DNA of 11,421 nt from Clostridia bacterium (GCA_900769205.1 CAAGFS010000027.1:1-11421); one strand, 5' to 3'. Positions 1-7,162 are shown, counted from the stretch's first letter. Numbers and translations: made by a program. Notes: a model not told the origin generated them from the sequence alone.

Positions 1-509
1 GAAGTTGCGGGAGTCGTGACGGCGGTTGTAAGCGGAATTATCGATCCCGTCGCGATAGATTGCGTTCCGCCCGACGCGTACAATGCATCGACAAGAGCGC
101 TCGTTCCCGGGATACCCTGCGGACCTTGGGGGCCGACGGGGCCCTGGGGACCTTGCGGACCTGTTGCTCCGGTTGCTCCGGTTGCTCCCGTCGCACCCGT
201 TTCGCCCTGCGGACCTTGAGGTCCTTGGGGACCTACGGGACCTTGAGGGCCGGTTGCGCCTGTCGCGCCGGTTTCGCCTTGGGGACCTTGCGGACCCGTT
301 GCACCCGTCGCGCCGGTTGCGCCTGTTGCACCTTGCGGACCTTGCGGGCCTTGTGCGCCTTGCGGTCCCATCGGGCCCATCGGACCGGTTGCGCCGACGG
401 GGCCCATCGGTCCGCGTATTATCTCAACGGAGTCGCACGCTCCGCAGGTGTGGTGCCGTGATTCGAAACACGGATTGCAGCACGAATTGTTGAACCAATT
501 GAAAAACAT
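1..509 (-). CDS. Collagen-like Gly-X-Y repeat surface protein (C-terminus cut by window edge)
   Basis: Read on the minus strand from ATG at 509-507, the frame stays open to the window edge, so at least 169 residues are present and the 3' end is missing. An AAGGGGG ribosome site (517-523) sits 7 nt upstream of the ATG. Residues 1-32 are a short Cys-rich head (Cys10, 11, 14, 22, 25) with no obvious signal peptide. Residues 33-134 are 34 uninterrupted Gly-X-Y triplets, mostly GPQ, GAT, GPV, GPM and GET, ending in GIP. A non-collagenous, Thr/Ala-rich segment then begins and runs off the edge. Gly-X-Y tracts of this type form collagen-like triple helices in bacterial surface, spore-coat and exosporium proteins. 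The Cys-rich head may cross-link or anchor the trimer, and the missing C-terminus is probably a globular trimerisation domain (both inferences). Spore versus vegetative surface cannot be decided here. The family call is firm; the role is not. Confidence 0.9.
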   Translation of the reverse strand, partial: MFFNWFNNSCCNPCFESRHHTCGACDSVEIIRGPMGPVGATGPMGPMGPQGAQGPQGPQGATGATGATGATGPQGPQGETGATGATGPQGPVGPQGPQGPQGETGATGATGATGATGPQGPQGPVGPQGPQGIPGTSALVDALYASGGTQSIATGSIIPLTTAVTTPAT

Positions 510-740
510 AATCTTTCCCCCTTTTTTGATATGTAGGGCAAAACGATTTTGCGCACGGAGCGGTTTGTGTTTGCCGAAGCGATTTATTTTGGGACGTAGA
601 ATTGCGTAATCGTTGATTTTATCAAGGTTTTGTTATATCCTATGAATATACAATTTTTTTTGTGCGATTGTGTAACCGACGGCGCCGCTTTGCGTATATT
701 TGGCAAACGAACTCGCACGATGGTGCACAAGGATGGAATT
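510..740. other. Divergent intergenic region
   Basis: These 231 nt separate the minus-strand collagen-like gene from the plus-strand membrane-protein gene. I found no convincing sigma-A promoter pair on either strand. On the plus strand, TTGATT (613-618) and TATATC (634-639) are only 15 nt apart. A small perfect hairpin, GCAAAA-CGA-TTTTGC (538-552), lies in what would be the collagen gene leader. ATG codons at 642, 720 and 732 are poorer starts than 741. Confidence 0.4.
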
Positions 741-1586
741 ATGAAAGAAAGATTCAAAAAGTATCTCGAAGAACATTTTCGCAAGATAGCCCCAACACAG
801 GCGGCTATGGAATACCGCAAATCCCTTTTGCGCGACCTTCTCGACAGAGAGCAGGAATTGCGCATCAAGGGCGTGGATGACGACGAGCTTATATACAATA
901 TGGCAATATCCGAGCTTGGCGATATCGACCAAAAACTTGCGCAGTTTGAAAACAGACAAGTCAAAAGCGGCGTGGTGAAACGCAAAGTAAGCACAGTCGC
1001 AATCGTTGCGGTTGCGCTTGTTGCGTTGCTTGCGATAGTTTACGTCGTGGTCGGCGTGTTGGTTGCCTGGCATCCGACCTGGCTCATAGTGGTTGGCGGA
1101 GCGTTTGCGTCCGTCGGAGTCGTGCTCGGCTACGTCGCGACAAAATGCGCAAAGAAGAAAAAATATCTGCTCGTCAGATTGTGCGTAGCCGTGTGCGAAG
1201 TGCTTGCAAGCGTATTCGTATTTTTGCTTTTGCAACTGGTGTTCGGCATCAACGGAGCCTGGATGACGTTCCTTGCAATGGTTGCCGTCGTTGCGGGAGC
1301 GGACACTGCGATTGCATTTTGCACAAACAGCAAATCCAAGTGGTTTGAGTTGCCCGTTTTCGCGGAGCTTCTCGGCGTGACGCTCTACGTCATATTGGGG
1401 CTTTGCGTGCCGGGATTCTGGCATCCGGGCTGGCTGATGTGCCTGTTCGGCGTGGTGTGCGCAATCGTCGAAATCGTGGTTGTGGTGGCAAAAAAAGCAA
1501 AGAAGAAAAACGACGCCGAAAACAAAGCCATCGAAGACAAAAACGTCACGGAAGATCAAAAGTATTGGACGGAATGGGACGATTAA
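741..1586 (+). CDS. Six-helix membrane protein with permease-prefix/DUF1700-like N-terminal domain
   Basis: A predicted 281-residue inner-membrane protein. ATG at 741 is preferred over longer in-frame starts because AAGGA (729-733) lies 7 nt upstream and the protein then begins with a typical prefix-domain sequence (MKERFKKYLEE). Residues 1-75 are soluble and helical, with an ISELGDID motif at 56-63, as in the permease prefix/DUF1700 (HAAS-like) domains of many Clostridia. Residues about 84-250 form six hydrophobic helices in three hairpins, each turning at a similar motif: HPTW (111-114), NGAW (171-174) and HPGW (228-231). A Lys-rich linker (137-141) follows hairpin 1. The tail (251-281) is charged and acidic at its end. 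Related proteins are often encoded next to a PadR-type regulator; none is visible here. The acyltransferase-like gene starts 52 nt downstream, suggesting co-transcription. The membrane topology is clear; the function is unknown. Confidence 0.8.
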   Translation: MKERFKKYLEEHFRKIAPTQAAMEYRKSLLRDLLDREQELRIKGVDDDELIYNMAISELGDIDQKLAQFENRQVKSGVVKRKVSTVAIVAVALVALLAIVYVVVGVLVAWHPTWLIVVGGAFASVGVVLGYVATKCAKKKKYLLVRLCVAVCEVLASVFVFLLLQLVFGINGAWMTFLAMVAVVAGADTAIAFCTNSKSKWFELPVFAELLGVTLYVILGLCVPGFWHPGWLMCLFGVVCAIVEIVVVVAKKAKKKNDAENKAIEDKNVTEDQKYWTEWDD

Positions 1587-1638
1587 ACTTGCGTTTTGAC
1601 AAGTTAAAGCTCTGTTTTGGTTGAAATCAGGAGATAAT

Positions 1639-2928
1639 ATGGCAAATACGATAAAAGCGGAAATGTGGGACAGAATGCAATTTTTGTTCCGCAACTACTA
1701 CGACAGAATGGTGCACGCAAAGTTTGTCTATGAAGGCGACTTCGATATGTCCGCTCTCAAAAACGCCGTGCTTTTTATGGTTGAAAAAGCGCCCGTGTTG
1801 CATTCGAGTTTCGTCACGACGGTTGTCGAGCCTTTCTGGAAGGAAGAAAAATACACCGTGTCCGACATCGTGTCCTATGAGGAAGTGCAGGACGCGGACA
1901 AAGAATCGGACGAGTGGCTTCTGGGCGTCATTCCTTATACCGAAAACGTGCAGATAAAAATCGCGGTGTTCAAAGATCAAAGACACAGCGTGCTTTGCGT
2001 GCGCGTCAACCATATGTGTATGGACGGCGGAGATCTGAAGTATTTCATCACGACGCTTTGCGAAAACTACGCCCACGTCAGACGCGGAGAATACGACAAA
2101 CTGCATATCAAGAGCGGATCGAGAAGTTTCGATCAGGTCTATTCCAAACTCGAAGGCGAAGATTTGAAACACGCCAAAAACCTTTATAAAAACGTCAGCA
2201 AGACGGCGGACAAGGTGTATTTCCCTTGGAGCGAGAGCACGGACGAAGACAAAAACACCATCGTCAGACGCGTAATAAACGAAGACGATTTTGAAAAAAT
2301 GAAAGCCGTGTCCAAAAAGCTGGGCATCACCGTCAACGACGCAATCATGGCAACGGTGTTCCGCTCTATGTACGAGATATGCGGGCTTGACGACGACGCG
2401 TCGCTCACGGTGTCCTGCGCAATAGATTTGAGAAAACACATCGTCGAAAGGGGCTTGAAGGGCGGAATGACCAATCACACCGCGTGGATGGCGGTGCGCA
2501 CTCTTTGCAAAGGCAAGGACGTAAGAGACACCGTCGTCAACGTCATACGCTCCACAAAAGGCTACAAACGCGACAAGTTTATGGGGCTTTATTCCTTGCC
2601 CTTGCTCAAACTTGCCTACACGATTTTCCCGCAGGATATAGCGGAGTTTGCAATCAAAGCGGGCTACGACAATCCGCTTCTCGCGGTGAGCAATATGGGT
2701 TTGCTTGACGAAAAGGCTTACACGTTTGACAATCTCGTGCTCAAGGACGGTTTTATCTCGGGCGCGGTGAAGTACAAGCCATTTTTCCTTATGTCCGTCA
2801 CAACGCTCCAAAACCGCGTGACGCTTTCGACGGCAATCCGCGGAAACGACAGAGACGTCGAGATTGCCAACCGCTATTTCGACCTTTTGGAAGAAAATCT
2901 TTCGGCGTTCAACGCAATCGAAGGCTGA
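1639..2928 (+). CDS. Stand-alone condensation/acyltransferase-fold protein
   Basis: A predicted cytoplasmic protein of 429 residues in the CoA-dependent acyltransferase superfamily (NRPS condensation domain, alcohol acetyltransferase and WS/DGAT-like enzymes). The key motif is NHMCMDGG at 124-131, matching the HxxxDG catalytic signature with His125 as general base and Asp129 structural. Other fold hallmarks are a TVNDAIMAT helix start (231-239), AIDLRKH (261-267) and SNMG (351-354) in the second lobe. The length fits one complete two-lobed domain, and no adenylation or carrier domain is attached. ATG at 1639 is chosen over the in-frame TTG at 1621 because AGGAG (1629-1633) is 5 nt upstream of the ATG and lies inside the longer reading. 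It follows the membrane-protein gene by 52 nt with no terminator between them, so the two are probably one transcript. Substrates are unknown; O- or N-acyl transfer to a small alcohol, amine or lipid is the family expectation. Confidence 0.82.
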   Translation: MANTIKAEMWDRMQFLFRNYYDRMVHAKFVYEGDFDMSALKNAVLFMVEKAPVLHSSFVTTVVEPFWKEEKYTVSDIVSYEEVQDADKESDEWLLGVIPYTENVQIKIAVFKDQRHSVLCVRVNHMCMDGGDLKYFITTLCENYAHVRRGEYDKLHIKSGSRSFDQVYSKLEGEDLKHAKNLYKNVSKTADKVYFPWSESTDEDKNTIVRRVINEDDFEKMKAVSKKLGITVNDAIMATVFRSMYEICGLDDDASLTVSCAIDLRKHIVERGLKGGMTNHTAWMAVRTLCKGKDVRDTVVNVIRSTKGYKRDKFMGLYSLPLLKLAYTIFPQDIAEFAIKAGYDNPLLAVSNMGLLDEKAYTFDNLVLKDGFISGAVKYKPFFLMSVTTLQNRVTLSTAIRGNDRDVEIANRYFDLLEENLSAFNAIEG

Positions 2929-2956
2929 AATCAAAAAAATACCAAGTGAAAACGAA

Positions 2957-2989
2957 AAAAACGGCGATACGTTTTGTATCGCCGTTTTT
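2957..2989. terminator. Bidirectional intrinsic terminator between convergent genes
   Basis: A perfect 14-bp stem, AAAAACGGCGATAC (2957-2970), pairs with 2976-2989 around a 5-nt GTTTT loop. The A-run and T-run flanks give a U-tract on both strands. It lies 28 nt after the acyltransferase stop and 15 nt after the minus-strand lipoprotein stop, so it can end both transcripts. Confidence 0.92.
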
Positions 2990-3004
2990 GATATTGCACA
3001 AAAA

Positions 3005-5887
3005 TCAAATGACCTTGAAAAGCAACACTCCCGCAACGCCGTTGTTTCCGCTTGCGCCGTGAGTCGAAATCTTTATTCGGTAGTCTCCCGCTGCGAAAAA
3101 CGAGTACGCCGCGTTGTCGTCTCTCCCGCCGGTTGTGTTTTCGCTTAGAAGTTCGTAAACGCCGTCGCCGTCCGAATCCCAATATATCGTGAGAGTCATA
3201 TTGTGCACGCCCACCGTTTCAATCGTATAATTGTTGAAATAGGGCACGGAAAAGAACAACGTCTGTTCGGTCGTTCCGTTCACGTTTATTTTTTTGACGG
3301 AGTCAAGTTTTATTATATCGTTGATGCTCGTATCGTCGTAAAGGTCAATCGCCCAATGTGACAACGTGTTGTCCTGTCTGTCGTATTGCACAATCCGATT
3401 TGCAACGCCGACGTCTCCCACCGCCAGGGCTTTGTTGTATCCCGAAGCGCCCGTAAGAATGTAAAAACGATTGTTTTTTGCTCTGACAAACTTGAATCTT
3501 TGATAGGCTTTGTCACTGCGTTGCGAATAGATTTTCAACTGATTTCCGTTGTCTTGATTGTCGGACAATTCAAGCACTCTGTTCGTGGCGTGTTGAGGCA
3601 CTATATAATACGAGCCGTCGCCGTTCGGAACGAATTTCATGCGTTGATTGTCGCTCCCGGAGAAATAATACTGAATGACCGACGCGTTGAGTGCGGAGCT
3701 GTTTCCGTTTACGTCAAAATAGTAACGACTCGCGATATTTCTTATGCAATAACTGTCGTTGGTGTTGAAGTCCAGATAATTTCTGAAACTGCTTTTAGCT
3801 TCCCACAGTTGATTTGCATCGTTCGACGGGGTTTTCTGACTTATGGTGGTGTCGCTGTCGGCAGTCAACACGAGCGAATATCCGCTCGATGCGGTTGCGA
3901 TATAAAACTGCACCTTATTGTCGGTTTTTGAAACCGGATAGAATCTGAATCGTTGAGCGGACGTGCCGTTTGTCACGTAGGTTTGCAATTTTGCTCCGAC
4001 CGCCGAGCTTGCGCCTTGTATATCGAGATTGAAACCGAGCACGTGGAAAGGAGACAGATAAAAAGCGTTGTTGCCTGCATTGGTGATTTTGAAAAACTGA
4101 TTGTATAGTGCGGGATCATCGTACACGGATGAAGTTTTTTCGTCATACACCAACACGGTTGCGCCGTTGTCAATGCTGTTATTGCAAACGTCCATGACTT
4201 TTTGTGTGCCGACGTTTTTCAGTTTCGAAACGAAATTGTGTCCTGAAAACTCCGTCGGAGATTCTTCCGCAACGTCTTCTTCCGGCACTTCGTAGAACAA
4301 CCAACTTGACTTCCAATCCGATGTCTGACCTATTGCGGCATAACCGACGCTCGAATAGAAATCGTTTGCGCAGTTCATCACGTAGGAGTAGTTTTCTCCG
4401 CCTTGCAGTTTGAAACGCTTTATGACGTAATTATATTGCGGAACCAACTCGTCGCTTGATTGGATTCTTATAGGACTCGTTATGTTTGACGAGAAACCGA
4501 CGATGGCTGGATCGTCTTCTAGAACCGCTCTGTCATATTGGAACGCAAGGTGTTTACTGTCGTCCAAAACGGGGTGGAGAATGATATTGTTGTTGGTTTT
4601 GTTGAGTTCCACTCTCCATTGCCAGTTGGCGACCCGAGTTTTGTTTTCCGCGTATTTGTATCTTTCGTCGGCAAGTCGCAGTTGTGTCCCTGCTTGCGTG
4701 ACGCCTGCCGGACATTCAAGAGCCTTGTCGTAGTTTTGGTTTATTATATTGTAAACCTTTCCGTCTTCTATCGTGATTTTGTCATAAACGAGACAAAACA
4801 CAACGTGTTCGGAGTTTATGACGGTGCTCTCACTGTATTCCCAGTTGGAAGAAATGCCGAGTCCAAGCTCTCCCGACGGACCTTCAACTCCCGCAGAAAA
4901 GCCGAGACTTGTAGAAACGGACTCGGAGTACGTCACCGTGCATTCTTGCTCTGAATGCCCGTACGTCACGCCGACGTTTTGTGCGTAGGACTCATCGGCA
5001 GAATACTTTACTTTGAGCAAAAATTGCGCCTCTCCGACAAAATCGGTGTATATCGTTTTATAAACGAGAGGATCGCCAGGTTGTTCGTATTGGATGTCGT
5101 TTGCGGGCATATCCATGACGAAAGTTCGGCTTCTGAGATTCGGATTTTCGTTTTCTGCCTGCCCGACCTGACTTGTCAGATTGTAAGTCGTGGTTATTTC
5201 CGTTCCGTTATAGACTGTTTTGTTGTACGAAAGATTGCAATATTCGTAGCAAGCCAATTCGTCGTCGGGAGCAAGAGCAATCAGTTGATAATAATCGAGA
5301 CCGTCCTGCAATTTTATGCCGATATAGTCGGGTGCTCCGACCAAAGTCGGGTTTTCCCAGGACCAGGTTGCTCTGACAAGATAATAGTCAACGGGTTTTT
5401 CGTCATAGGCGCTCGGCGTAAGGGTGATCGTGGTATAAGTGACGTTGAAATTCAGACCTTGCAAATCGGACGTTGCGGATCTTTGCATGGCGACGTTTCT
5501 TGCGGAAAGAATCGCAAGTTTTGTTTGGTCGTTCATTTTTTCGATTTCACAGTCGCTATATCCGACGGCTTGCAACAATTTCAACGCCAGATCGTAATCG
5601 GATATGCCCGCAAAATCGTGTTTGAGTTTGTTTTTGTAGTTTTGAATGTTTTTTATCGTCGTTTGCTTGACGTTTCCGATTTGTGATTCGACGATTTCAA
5701 GATTTTTATCGACGTCGTAAGTGCGTTTGTTATCGTTTTTTTTCACTGCGTCGATATAAACCGCCAATTCTCCGTCGCAGGCTTGATTCTGAACTATCCG
5801 ATTTGCGTTGCAAGCAACGAGAGAAGCGCAGATTGCGACAATCATAAAAACGGCGATAAAAGCCACAACGGTTTTTCTTCCATTCAT
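3005..5887 (-). CDS. Large lipoprotein: amphipathic beta-hairpin, ricin-type beta-trefoils and C-terminal beta domain
   Basis: A 960-residue exported protein. ATG at 5887-5885 follows AGGAGAG (5894-5900) by 6 nt. Residues 1-26 are a lipoprotein signal peptide with lipobox LVAC, so Cys26 is the likely lipid anchor. Residues 27-145 are charged and largely helical; 146-310 look beta-rich. Residues 317-357 are two strictly alternating hydrophobic/small-polar strands around a Glu-Gly-Pro-Ser-Gly turn (335-339), like the stem hairpin of beta-pore-forming toxins. Ricin-type trefoil sequence follows: about 376-535 (NWQWRV at 421-426), 550-700 (NQFFKI 596-601, AQRFRF 644-649) and 710-850 (NQRMKF 747-752, YQRFKF 795-800). 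Residues about 860-960 form a C-terminal beta domain with a DSDGDG calcium-type loop at 904-909, like pre-peptidase C-terminal domains. No protease or glycosidase motif was seen. Lectin-like binding is well supported by the repeats; pore formation is a hypothesis. The gene is monocistronic, with its own promoter and terminator. Confidence 0.85.
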   Translation of the reverse strand: MNGRKTVVAFIAVFMIVAICASLVACNANRIVQNQACDGELAVYIDAVKKNDNKRTYDVDKNLEIVESQIGNVKQTTIKNIQNYKNKLKHDFAGISDYDLALKLLQAVGYSDCEIEKMNDQTKLAILSARNVAMQRSATSDLQGLNFNVTYTTITLTPSAYDEKPVDYYLVRATWSWENPTLVGAPDYIGIKLQDGLDYYQLIALAPDDELACYEYCNLSYNKTVYNGTEITTTYNLTSQVGQAENENPNLRSRTFVMDMPANDIQYEQPGDPLVYKTIYTDFVGEAQFLLKVKYSADESYAQNVGVTYGHSEQECTVTYSESVSTSLGFSAGVEGPSGELGLGISSNWEYSESTVINSEHVVFCLVYDKITIEDGKVYNIINQNYDKALECPAGVTQAGTQLRLADERYKYAENKTRVANWQWRVELNKTNNNIILHPVLDDSKHLAFQYDRAVLEDDPAIVGFSSNITSPIRIQSSDELVPQYNYVIKRFKLQGGENYSYVMNCANDFYSSVGYAAIGQTSDWKSSWLFYEVPEEDVAEESPTEFSGHNFVSKLKNVGTQKVMDVCNNSIDNGATVLVYDEKTSSVYDDPALYNQFFKITNAGNNAFYLSPFHVLGFNLDIQGASSAVGAKLQTYVTNGTSAQRFRFYPVSKTDNKVQFYIATASSGYSLVLTADSDTTISQKTPSNDANQLWEAKSSFRNYLDFNTNDSYCIRNIASRYYFDVNGNSSALNASVIQYYFSGSDNQRMKFVPNGDGSYYIVPQHATNRVLELSDNQDNGNQLKIYSQRSDKAYQRFKFVRAKNNRFYILTGASGYNKALAVGDVGVANRIVQYDRQDNTLSHWAIDLYDDTSINDIIKLDSVKKINVNGTTEQTLFFSVPYFNNYTIETVGVHNMTLTIYWDSDGDGVYELLSENTTGGRDDNAAYSFFAAGDYRIKISTHGASGNNGVAGVLLFKVI

Positions 5888-5911
5888 TGATTTCTCTCCT
5901 AAAATATAAAA

Positions 5912-5945
5912 GATGCAAAGAAAAGGTCACTCTTTTCCTTGCATC
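5912..5945 (-). promoter_or_regulatory. Leader hairpin upstream of the large lipoprotein gene
   Basis: GATGCAA (5912-5918) pairs with TTGCATC (5939-5945), and after one A/C mismatch GAAAAG (5920-5925) pairs with CTTTTC (5932-5937). It lies in the transcribed leader, 11 nt upstream of the AGGAGAG ribosome site. No long U-run follows on the minus strand, so it looks like a leader structure rather than a terminator. Its function is unknown. Confidence 0.55.
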
Positions 5946-5989
5946 ATAAAACGCTTTTCAAACATAAGAACCTTTTCTTTATTCTATTG

Positions 5990-6025
5990 ATTGAAAACCT
6001 GAGTTCATGACATTTTGTTTTCAAT
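5990..6025 (-). repeat. 9-bp inverted repeat spanning the predicted transcription start
   Basis: ATTGAAAAC (5990-5998) and GTTTTCAAT (6017-6025) are perfect inverted copies separated by 18 nt. The predicted start of the lipoprotein transcript (about 6022) falls inside the outer arm. The repeat could be a regulator's operator or a 5'-end RNA stem; the sequence alone does not decide. Confidence 0.5.
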
Positions 6026-6028
6026 GAG

Positions 6029-6058
6029 ACTATAGCATACAATAAATCAGCTTGTCAA
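6029..6058 (-). promoter_or_regulatory. Sigma-A promoter for the large lipoprotein gene
   Basis: On the minus strand a perfect -35 box, TTGACA (6058-6053), is followed after 18 nt by TATAGT (6034-6029) with an extended TGC immediately upstream. The start point should be near 6022, giving a leader of about 135 nt. This is the strongest promoter match in the window. Confidence 0.85.
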
Positions 6059-6116
6059 GACGAGCTTTCGCCGTTTTATGCGCGTTAAAATATTGAAAAA
6101 TGCTTTGTTTTGGTTA

Positions 6117-6145
6117 TTGCACAAATGTAGTGAATATGATATACT
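6117..6145 (+). promoter_or_regulatory. Sigma-A promoter for the alpha/beta hydrolase gene
   Basis: TTGCAC (6117-6122), a 17-nt spacer and TATACT (6140-6145) lie 33 nt upstream of the ATG at 6179. The site is divergent from the lipoprotein promoter, with 58 bp between the two -35 boxes. Confidence 0.8.
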
Positions 6146-6178
6146 GATTCTATCCAAATTATAAAGGGGTTGCAGATT

Positions 6179-7093
6179 ATGACATTTGCTCAATTTTTGT
6201 TTGTGGCAATCGACAAGCTGTTCGACCACTCTCAAAACGACATCAAGATGCTCAAGTTCAAAGACGTAAACTTCGAGATCGAAACCGACGTGCCCTACGG
6301 CCCGACCGAGGCGGAAAAGCTCGACACCTATTACGTCAAAAAAGACGGCGACGAAAAATATCCCGTGTTTTTCTACATACACGGCGGCGGATTTGTCGCG
6401 GGGGACAAAAAGTACAGACGCGGGCTTGCGAGATGGGCTGCAAACAAAGGCTTTTTCGTCGTCAACGTCAACTATGCGCTCGGTCCGAAAGAACTTTTCC
6501 CAAACGGTTTGAAAAATCTTGTCAACGCGCTCAACTGGGTGGGCGAAAATGCCGAAAAGTACAATCTCGACCTTGACAATATGTGCGTATCGGGCGATTC
6601 CGCCGGCGGTTATTACTCGGCAATGCTCGCTTGCGTAAGCACCAATCCCGATTTGCAAAAGAGATTCGGCGTCAGCACGTCTTTGCGTTTCCGCACAGCG
6701 GTTCTGGATTGCGGCATCTACGACGTCGGCGAGGCGCTCGGACAAAAGATGCCTTTCAATCTCACGGACAAAGTGCTTGTGGATTTCAGCGGCATTCACG
6801 TCAAAGACCTTGACAACTACGAGTACAGGGACGTTATGGCGCCATTTGATTTTGTGGACGCTTCATTCCCGATAAGTTTCATCACCTATGCGGAGAAGGA
6901 TATGTTCTGCAAGGGACAAGGACAAAAGCTCGTCGCAAAATTGAAGGATCTCGGCGTGCACGTCGAGGAGCATCACAGCACCAAATTCTTGGACAACCAC
7001 TGCTATCCGCTCAACTGGAATCACGGCGCGGCGGTGGAGAACATCCGTCTTGTCGATGATTTCCTTGCAAGAGTGGTGAAGAAAGAAGTCTGA
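6179..7093 (+). CDS. Alpha/beta hydrolase, HSL/BD-FAE-like esterase
   Basis: A predicted 304-residue carboxylic-ester hydrolase of the hormone-sensitive-lipase type. HGGG (68-71) forms the oxyanion hole, and GDSAGG (139-144) is the nucleophile elbow with Ser141. Asp241 (in YAEKDMF) and His274 (in LDNHCY) are the likely remaining triad members; His282 is a less likely alternative. ATG at 6179 is chosen over the in-frame TTG at 6170 because AAAGGGG (6163-6169) lies 9 nt upstream of the ATG and would abut the TTG. The N-terminal 14 residues are mildly hydrophobic but too short and acidic for a clear signal peptide, so a cytoplasmic location is likely. The length is normal for the family. It is transcribed alone from its own promoter. 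Substrates cannot be named; short-chain acyl esters or acylated sugars are typical. Confidence 0.9.
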   Translation: MTFAQFLFVAIDKLFDHSQNDIKMLKFKDVNFEIETDVPYGPTEAEKLDTYYVKKDGDEKYPVFFYIHGGGFVAGDKKYRRGLARWAANKGFFVVNVNYALGPKELFPNGLKNLVNALNWVGENAEKYNLDLDNMCVSGDSAGGYYSAMLACVSTNPDLQKRFGVSTSLRFRTAVLDCGIYDVGEALGQKMPFNLTDKVLVDFSGIHVKDLDNYEYRDVMAPFDFVDASFPISFITYAEKDMFCKGQGQKLVAKLKDLGVHVEEHHSTKFLDNHCYPLNWNHGAAVENIRLVDDFLARVVKKEV

Positions 7094-7108
7094 TTTGAAA
7101 AAACGAAT

Positions 7109-7128
7109 TGCAATACCATTGCATTTTT
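7109..7128 (+). terminator. Weak candidate terminator after the hydrolase gene
   Basis: TGCAAT (7109-7114) pairs with ATTGCA (7118-7123) around a 3-nt loop, followed by five T residues. The stem is short and A+T-rich, so termination may be inefficient. It is 15 nt past the stop codon, and no better terminator lies before 7269. Confidence 0.35.
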
Positions 7129-7162
7129 ATCGTGTACATAGTATCTTTATCATAAACAATAT

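Noticed and set aside
108..413. Short regularly repeated DNA resembling a tandem or CRISPR-like array
   Set aside because: The repeat period is 9 nt and in frame with Gly-X-Y codons; there are no spacers between conserved repeats.
16..493. Overlapping plus-strand open frames over the collagen-like region
   Set aside because: Pro/Ala/Val or Leu/Arg-rich translations are the expected antisense shadows of Gly-X-Y codons; the minus frame gives perfect triplets and a good ribosome site.
1596..1624. TTGACA upstream of the acyltransferase-like gene as a promoter
   Set aside because: No TATAAT-like box occurs 16-18 nt downstream; the AACTTG/CAAGTT inverted repeat there (1586-1605) also lacks a T-run, so neither a promoter nor a terminator is supported.
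633..1694. 353-codon open frame on the minus strand
   Set aside because: It lies antisense to the well-supported membrane-protein gene, has Cys/His-rich low-quality sequence with no family resemblance, and lacks a convincing ribosome site.
1627..3036. 469-codon open frame on the minus strand
   Set aside because: It is antisense to the acyltransferase-like gene, whose HxxxDG motif and ribosome site are clear; it also runs through the bidirectional terminator at 2957-2989.
4538..5686. Plus-strand frames of 138 and 243 codons inside the lipoprotein gene
   Set aside because: They are antisense to a 960-codon frame with signal peptide, lipobox and repeat motifs, and have no supporting start signals.
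6047..6799. 250-codon minus-strand frame over the hydrolase gene
   Set aside because: It is antisense to the HGGG/GDSAGG hydrolase, and its 3' end runs into the divergent promoter region.
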